Shown in pieces: positions 58,600 to 64,000 of a stretch of DNA of 64,000 nt. Each line of letters starts with the position of its first letter. The stretch's first letter is position 1. The stretch is taken from assembly GCA_963921425.1 (NCBI GenBank), contig OY992832.1, positions 24,889,489 through 24,953,488 on the forward strand. Direction: 5' to 3'. Position numbers and translations under genes: made by a program. The notes beneath the pieces were generated by a model. That model worked only from the letters and a program-made list of their open reading frames with translations, was not told where the DNA came from and made no database searches. This DNA is from Dryas octopetala. Lineage: Eukaryota; Streptophyta; Magnoliopsida; Rosales; Rosaceae.

Positions 58600-60276
58600 G
58601 TATATTTGGATATTTTTTTTGCATGTGATATAGAAGTGAACCAATCGAGATACCCTCTCACAGTATCCGATGGTCGCCTCACCGGTATACTGCGCGCCTC
58701 CTCAGACAACACGTGATTCCCCCATGCCTCCCACATACCAGCTAAATAATTGTACATGGGTCTGTACGAGTGCGCATTCGAACTTCGAACCCTCTGAAAA
58801 ACCGCACGTGGTGCAGGGGGATCATCTGTACCCTCCCAAACTGCCTAAGTACTCTCTCGGGACAATAAGGCTCAACAACATCAAAACACCTTATCATCCC
58901 TGTGAAGAATGCTATAGCTGGCAATGGGTGTGCTTGTCTTTGGGATTTGTATGGTTCCCAAATGACCTGAAAAAAAAATAATAACATTATATAGTTGAAA
59001 ACATTAACATAATAATATAATCTTAAATTTATAAAAAAGAATTGTAAATTACAAATATACTTCGTCAGCCGACAAAACATCAAGTCGTTGCCGTATTCTT
59101 TGCACTGCTTCAAGATCATTGCCACCATCCCGCCTTGGAGTCCAGCGGAGCGCACGAGGTGAATTCTTGGAATAATTCATATCGTACGATGGACCGAAAA
59201 TGGTGTGTATGTGCTCGTACACCCAAGCCTCTATCAATGTCATATATCCGCCGATTTGCTTGACACCAGCTCGAGAGGCAAATCCAAACTGCCTAAACAA
59301 CCATACTAGGCATCCAGCGCCCCATGCATAATGGCTAACGGTGTCTAGATTAGTGAACTGTCTGAGATATTGGACTTGTACCCTTGTGCCAGTCTTATCT
59401 ACAAACAAGGTACAACCCAATAAATACAACAAATACGCCCGAGCTACACATTGGATTTCATGCTCAGAGTTGGCATCAGTGACATCACTAAAGCACGTAC
59501 GTAACCACTCTAATTGTACGTACTCACCACCAAAGTCCATCAACTGCTCTGATGCCTGATCCTCACTAACTCCTAAATATGTAGTTAGTAGATATTCAGA
59601 AGCAATGTTATCCTCGACAAGTGTAGCCACTGGTGCACCACTAACCGGAATGCCTAAAATGTTGGCTACATCATCTAGTGTGATGGTCATCTCATCAAAA
59701 GGCAGATGGAATGTATTGGTCTCCGGATGCCACCTCTCAACAAAAGCGGACACCAACACTTTATCAACCGTACGGTAAGAACACTGCACCAGTGATGTCA
59801 ACCCAGAATTAATAACATATCCCTTCAACCGGTCATTATCTGTTCTGGCCCACAACTTCCACTCACGAAGCTTGGTGGTTTTGGACATGCATCTCAAAGG
59901 CTCTCGTTCCTAATTCAAACATAACCAAAGAAATTCACTCATTATTACTGCAAGTTACATAAGCATATAATACCAACTGTTAAAAATCATACCTCGTTGT
60001 TCCAAATGTCAGCAGCTACGTGAGTTCCATAACTCCTCAACAGGGACGTGTCAATGAGACCTCCCGGGAAAGGCTCAACAAGCTCGTTGAGATTATCCTC
60101 ATTGTAATCTTCAACCGGAACCTCAGCTTGTTCAGGAACTGCCTCACGACTAGCTCGTGCTTGTACTAGCATTCTTCGCCCAGAAGCTGTGGTCGTGTTC
60201 TGTACACATCATCGGCAACATCGGGGACTTCCCCTCTAGATGAAGATGCACCACGTCTGACTCTTCTTCTGTCCAT
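58600..60276 (-). pseudogene. Plant mobile domain (PMD, MAIN-like / PP7-long-form-like) protein captured by B
   Basis: Inferred exons (minus): 60276 to 59993, 59909 to 59061, 58966 to about 58600. It starts MDRRRVRRGASSSRGEVP. The core shows TKLREWKLWARTDNDRL, FVERWHPETNTFHLPFDEMT, ITLDDVANILGIPVSG and, later, LIEAWVYEHI and IWEPYKSQRQAHPLP, all typical of plant PMD proteins, which act in gene and transposon silencing in Arabidopsis (MAIN, MAIL1). The frame changes within the first exon (between DDVYRT and RRMLVQARAS) and near 58745 (after RTRTDPC, before YNYLAGMWEAWG), so this copy is probably broken. The gene converges on the transposase-OTU gene with about 100 bp between them. Confidence 0.85.
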
Positions 60277-60362
60277 CCTATATTTTCAAACAAGAAATTG
60301 AAAATTGTTTTAGCAAATATATGATTTTTTAAAAGCTTAAAAAAAAAAAAATCAACACAGGT

Positions 60363-60660
60363 GGTTCGGCAGTCAACTGCCGAGCAAAGTGGCAACTGTT
60401 CAGTAGTTTACTGTCAAACCAAGTGGCAACTATTCGGCAGATGGCTGTCGAACAAAATAGGGAAATTCGAAATTTTTCATTCGTTCGGTAGCGTACTACT
60501 GAACCAATTCATTTCGTTCGGCAGGTAACCACTGAACTAATATTCATTGTTCGACAGTCACCTGTCGAACCAAAATAGGGAAATCGGATATTTTGCATTC
60601 GTTCGGTAGCTAGCTGCCGAATGAAATGAATTCGTTCGGCAGACCAGTGCCGAACGAGCT
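60363..60660. repeat. TTCGG hairpin array, right end of B
   Basis: About eight imperfect palindromes, for example GTTCGGCAGTCAACTGCCGA and GTTCGGTAGCTAGCTGCCGA, upstream of the PMD start codon; an acceptor TTTGAAAATATAG precedes that codon, so the array probably sits in its 5' intron or leader. Confidence 0.85.
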
Positions 60661-61323
60661 GCAAAATTAGAAAAAAAAAAAAAAACCCCGAAAATGCTCA
60701 CTCCAAAACTCGAAATCCTCCCTACAAATCATCTCAAACAGACGAAAACGGTATTTGGGATGGATTAACTAATTGAAATTAGATAAAAAAAGTATTATAT
60801 TTACATTTAAATAAACAAGATTTACATTTACAACTAATATATTCGGACAAACTCACTTCTAGTGGTTGTGGTGGAGATAAGAGTGGTAGAAATTTGATGA
60901 GGCCATTGATGGAGTTCACGGCGGTGCTTACGACTGCGATGATGGCGGTGATGAAGCCGGAGGTGGGTGTCGGTTGGGTGTGTGCTGGTTGGTTGTGAGG
61001 TGAGATGGGGTGAGGTAGGGATGGTGTGTAGTGTAGATGTGTTTGTGGGGGTGTGTGTTTGTGGGGGTGTGTAAGGAGAAATTTAGACATATTAGTGAGA
61101 TTGAGGTATTTTGGTCATAATAGGGGTGTGTCAAAAAGAAATTTTATTTTTGAAAAATTAATAAGGGGTGTATAGGAGAAAAGTGTGTGCAAAGAGAAAA
61201 TTAGGGGTGTGCAAATAGCAGCACTCAAATTTAATTATGGGAAGGGTGTGAAATGAGAAAAAGTGGGAAAATGGTGTGCAAAAAGAAATTTTGGGGTGTG
61301 CAAATAGCAGCACTCAAATTTTA

Positions 61324-62203
61324 AATAAAATCTTCATATATTTATTTAAGATATTATTTACTATATTTATAAAAAATATTAAAGAAATCAAATTATATAA
61401 TAGGTTTTATGTGATATAATATAAATATAATGCACGCTGGATGTAAATATTGTTAAATAAAATTAGTATATTATTTAAGATATGATATAAGATATTAGAA
61501 TTTAGGCTTTTTATGGTATTTTTTATATAAAAATGTATTAAAGTTTAGGATTTAAAAACAACTAAACGAAACCTCAAAAGAGCCGAATCAAATCTCAAAT
61601 CTTTTTTTTTCTTTTCAATTGCCCAAAAACCCCAAATCCCAATTAACCCTAAATATTTTTTTTTCTTTTTTTTTTCTTCTCTGACTCCTTTTCTTCCCGT
61701 GACTTATCTTCTTTTTCTTTCTTTTTTGGTCGAAGACTTATCTTCTTCCATCTAGTTCATTTTTCTCCTCCTCCCAGTATATTGCATCTCTTCTCTCTCC
61801 TCAGTCCTCTCACTCCCTCCAGGATATTTTCTTCTCTTCCTTCTCTCCTTTCCGGATCTCTTCTCTTTCTCATAACTCTTACACAAACTTTGAATCTCCT
61901 TCAAGACCATTAAAAAAAATTACCAAATTCAAAAACTGAAGAAATTTGAGCTTGAAAAAAAGAAGGGGACCTGAGAAATAGACAGGGGAAAGCAGGGGAA
62001 GAGCAAGTGGTGCTGTAAGTGAGCGAAATTTCCGAATAGGTGATAAAAATTTTCATGACCCTAAAAATCGAAGTTTTATTCCTTGCTTGCATGCACCTAC
62101 TTAACGAAAATATTTTTTTTTTGGATTACCTAAAATGAGTTTAAATGTACGCTTTTTTGCGCATTTATTACCATACTTTGCTCAAATACCACCAAAAAAA
62201 AAA
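61324..62203. other. DNA between elements A and D
   Basis: AT-rich at first, then a CT-rich stretch at 61600-61880 that resembles a plant 5' leader, with a possible donor (GGTGCT/GTAAGTGAG) at about 62015. No coding frame is supported. Before A inserted, this DNA was immediately upstream of ECM29. Confidence 0.4.
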
Positions 62204-62370
62204 GAGAGATGTTATTTGCACATCATTTTTTTTTCTTTTTACACTCTCAACAACTTAATTTGTGAATTTATCTAATTGACACAAAGAAAAATGACCATAA
62301 AGGACAACCTACATTATTTGAAAAAAAAAAAAAAAAACTTTCTTTACACACCCAACCCAACACTCTTACA

Positions 62371-62891
62371 TAGGGCTGGGTTTTTGTACCGCAAAACTGA
62401 AAATTACCGAGAACCGTACACCGAGCCTAAAAACAACCGAAAATGCGGTATGCCGAACCCATGCCAGTGGTTCTCCTCTGAGCCGACCTTTTTCGGTGGC
62501 GGTGGTGGTGGTGGTTTTGGAAATCTCAAACCGTTGGAGTACCAACATACCGATACGGCTCCGAGTTTGCTTTCTTTTTCTTCTTCTTCTTCTTTGCTTC
62601 TCTGGTTTTTGGTGCAGCTTCTTCTTCTTCTTCTTCCTAGAGCTGCGAGCTCCGGCCTGAGAGCTCTAACTTGCAAGCTCAACCACAACCACCAACATCC
62701 CACAGCCGCATCCACTACCAACCCACATCCACCGATACCGCAGAGTATCGACTTGATACCGTCTGACACCAAAGTACTAGGTAACCGTTCACCGTCGGTA
62801 CGATGTCGGAGCCCAAAACCTCTTTCTCCGCCTTATTGGTCGGCACCGGTATTGGTGTTTCGGTACGGTTACTGTACTGAACCCACCCCTA
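62371..62891. mobile_element. 521-bp non-autonomous hAT element
   Basis: Ends TAGGGCTGGGTTTTTGTACC and, read inward, TAGGGGTGGGTTCAGTAC, flanked by a perfect 8-bp duplication CTCTTACA (62363-62370 and 62892-62899). The inside has a GGTGGC run and CTTCTT repeats. The 214-aa open frame over it is not a gene. Confidence 0.85.
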
Positions 62892-63053
62892 CTCTTACAC
62901 ACTCAACTCAACCACAATAATCCTAAAACTCTCATTGCACACATTCTCCTCTCATAACATCATCTCTTCATCTTTTCTCTATTAAACCCTAAGTTTTCTC
63001 TCTTGGTTACATATAGGGAATAATATTGTATAAATACAAATTAGTTTTCATGA

Positions 63054-64000
63054 ATGGAGCCTTCACTCGTCCTTTATTCGCCTTCAGACGAAGTATGATA
63101 GTAATTTTTTGTGTTTTTTTTCGTGTTTTTCATTTTCTGTTCGCGGTTTGTTACGCAAACCAGTACTGAACTTTTCTCAATTGTTCGATAGATATGTACC
63201 GAACAAAGTTAAGATATTCACTAGTTACCCACCGAATGAAATTACAAAATAAATTTTTTAAAAATCCATTCGATGACTATTCGCCGAATAAACTTACAAA
63301 GTTCAATAATAATCCGCCGAAATATTTCAATATGTTCGGAAGACATCTATCGAATGAATTTTTTTATTTATGTAAAATCAATCTTGTTCGGTATTCAACT
63401 GTCGAACTATGGTTATTTGTTCAATAGATTACTACCGAACAGATACATTTTGTTCGGAAACCTTCTACCAAACACACTGTTTTAACATCATTTCCATGTT
63501 TTATGTGTAGGACGACGAACAATATGAACAATATGGTGGTGCTTCTACTCGAAACAATAAGATTAAGGACTACATTGGGGCTGAGGTCGAGGTTTTGATC
63601 GAATACTCACATGACTATAGTAATGAATTCACAACGAACAAGGAATTCACAACGAACGATGAATTCACAACGAACGAGGAATCTATTTGTTATTTAGAAA
63701 ATGTATGTTGTATATATAGTTGAAATATGAATAATATAAATTATATGTGCAGATATTTCATTCGAGTGATACATTGGTTAATTGGGCATGTGCAGCAGGG
63801 GTGGGGACGCACAACATAGTCATTGTCATTATGAGGTCTAATGCAGCAGGGGTGAGGAAGAAGAAAGCTATAGTGTTCGTTGGTTGAGAACGAAGTGATC
63901 GCCATAGGCCATCCAAGTCTGATGTTTATAATTGTATGGTAAAACGTCATAAGGATGGTAGAGACTCTATTATGAAAAGATGTTGATGCCCATTCTCATT
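63054..64000 (+). pseudogene. Start of the D transposase gene
   Basis: Exon 1 63054-63092 (MEPSLVLYSPSDE, with a true ATG), intron with decayed hairpin array, exon 2 from 63511 (DDEQYEQYGGASTRN), and exon 3 from about 63754 (IFHSSDTLVNWACA). Exon 2 has an 18-bp unit (GAATTCACAACGAAC core) three times at about 63627-63682, where B has one. An in-frame stop follows in exon 3 (TTGGTTGAGAACG, about 63886), so it is broken. It continues past the window. Confidence 0.75.
63150..63475. repeat. TTCGG hairpin array, left end of D
   Basis: The same array as in B in the same intron, but with many stems eroded, for example TTCGGTATTCAACTGTCGAA. Confidence 0.75.

Larger units (their letters stand above)
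54468..61226 (+). mobile_element. Mutator-like element B carrying transposase-OTU and PMD genes
   Basis: 6.76 kb. Ends GAGAGCTGCTATTTGCACAC and, read inward, GAGTGCTGCTATTTGCACAC; each continues with CCCTAA. Flanked by a perfect 8-bp duplication AAATTTAA (54460-54467 and 61227-61234). Contents in order: hairpin array, transposase fused to an OTU-like domain (+), PMD gene (-), second hairpin array. B lies inside element A. The empty form of its target is seen in element C at about 17366-17380 (GAGAAATTTTAATTATGGG). Confidence 0.88.
53739..61315. mobile_element. Mutator-like element A (non-autonomous host of B)
   Basis: Ends GAGGGCTGCTATTTGCATAT (left) and, read inward, GAGTGCTGCTATTTGCACAC (right); both continue into CCCAAAATTTCTTTTT. 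Flanked by a perfect 8-bp duplication AAATTTTA (53731-53738 and 61316-61323). A's own DNA is only 53739-54467 plus 61227-61315, about 0.8 kb, and includes a CT microsatellite, a TTCGG hairpin patch and a G-rich tract. The rest is element B. A ends 110 bp upstream of the ECM29 TATA box. Confidence 0.85.
62204..64000 (+). mobile_element. Mutator-like element D, sibling of B, cut by the window end
   Basis: Starts GAGAGATGTTATTTGCAC and then follows the left end of B closely (ACAACTTAATTTGTGAA, AATTGACACAAAGA, ACACCCAACCCAACACTC). A hAT-type MITE interrupts it at 62371-62891. The transposase exon 1, hairpin-array intron, exon 2 and start of exon 3 follow in the same order as in B. The right end is outside the window. 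Confidence 0.85.

Noticed and set aside
62276-62920. 214-aa frame
   Set aside because: It crosses the edges of a non-coding hAT MITE; composition is Ser/Pro/Gly runs.

Overview
Nuclear DNA of a flowering plant, very probably a eudicot: two host genes with plant-type introns (GT-AG, T-rich acceptors), telobox-like 5' leader, and dense plant transposons (hAT, Mutator-like, Harbinger-like, L1-type LINEs, a SINE, Copia and TRIM fossils). I cannot name the species. Host genes: (1) HMGCL, 3-hydroxy-3-methylglutaryl-CoA lyase, + strand, coding exons 10913-16086, predicted 430 aa, mitochondrial leucine breakdown. (2) ECM29, proteasome adaptor/scaffold HEAT-repeat protein, - strand, start codon at 53539 and stop at 22638; I could place 35 coding exons whose phases all agree, giving 5454 nt and a predicted 1817 aa. 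The two genes converge. From memory their Arabidopsis counterparts (At2g26800 and At2g26780) are also close neighbours, so this looks like old shared gene order inflated by transposons. || Layout: 1-4.3 kb holds a nearly whole hAT element sitting inside an older Harbinger-like element. 4.5-6.4 kb holds two large palindromic repeats and a relic of a Mutator-like element. 6.7-8.9 kb is plain AT-rich intergenic DNA. 8.9-16.1 kb is HMGCL. 16.4-17.5 kb is a non-autonomous Mutator-like element (called C here). 17.7-20.4 kb is a graveyard of LTR-element pieces. 21.5-22.0 kb is a MITE. 22.6-53.5 kb is ECM29, whose introns hold nearly all the remaining insertions: a solo LTR, MITEs, TRIM-like pieces, Copia scraps, a SINE and more than ten L1-type LINE copies, many with clear target-site duplications. 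Just 200 bp upstream of the ECM29 start codon lies a 7.6-kb nested pair of Mutator-like elements (A, 53739-61315, containing B, 54468-61226). A sibling of B (called D) starts at 62204 and runs off the window. || The most interesting system is element B. Between its terminal repeats it carries a transposase gene fused at its C terminus to an OTU-type cysteine-protease-like domain, and convergent to it a gene for a plant mobile domain (PMD, MAIN-like) protein. At both ends, in what look like 5' introns, it carries arrays of short imperfect hairpins built on TTCGG...CCGAA. The same hairpin arrays occur in elements A, C and D and in the relic at 5.2-6.4 kb. A second hidden pattern is a seven-base-pair, five-nucleotide-loop hairpin near the 3' end of several LINE copies, with paired base changes that keep the stem.
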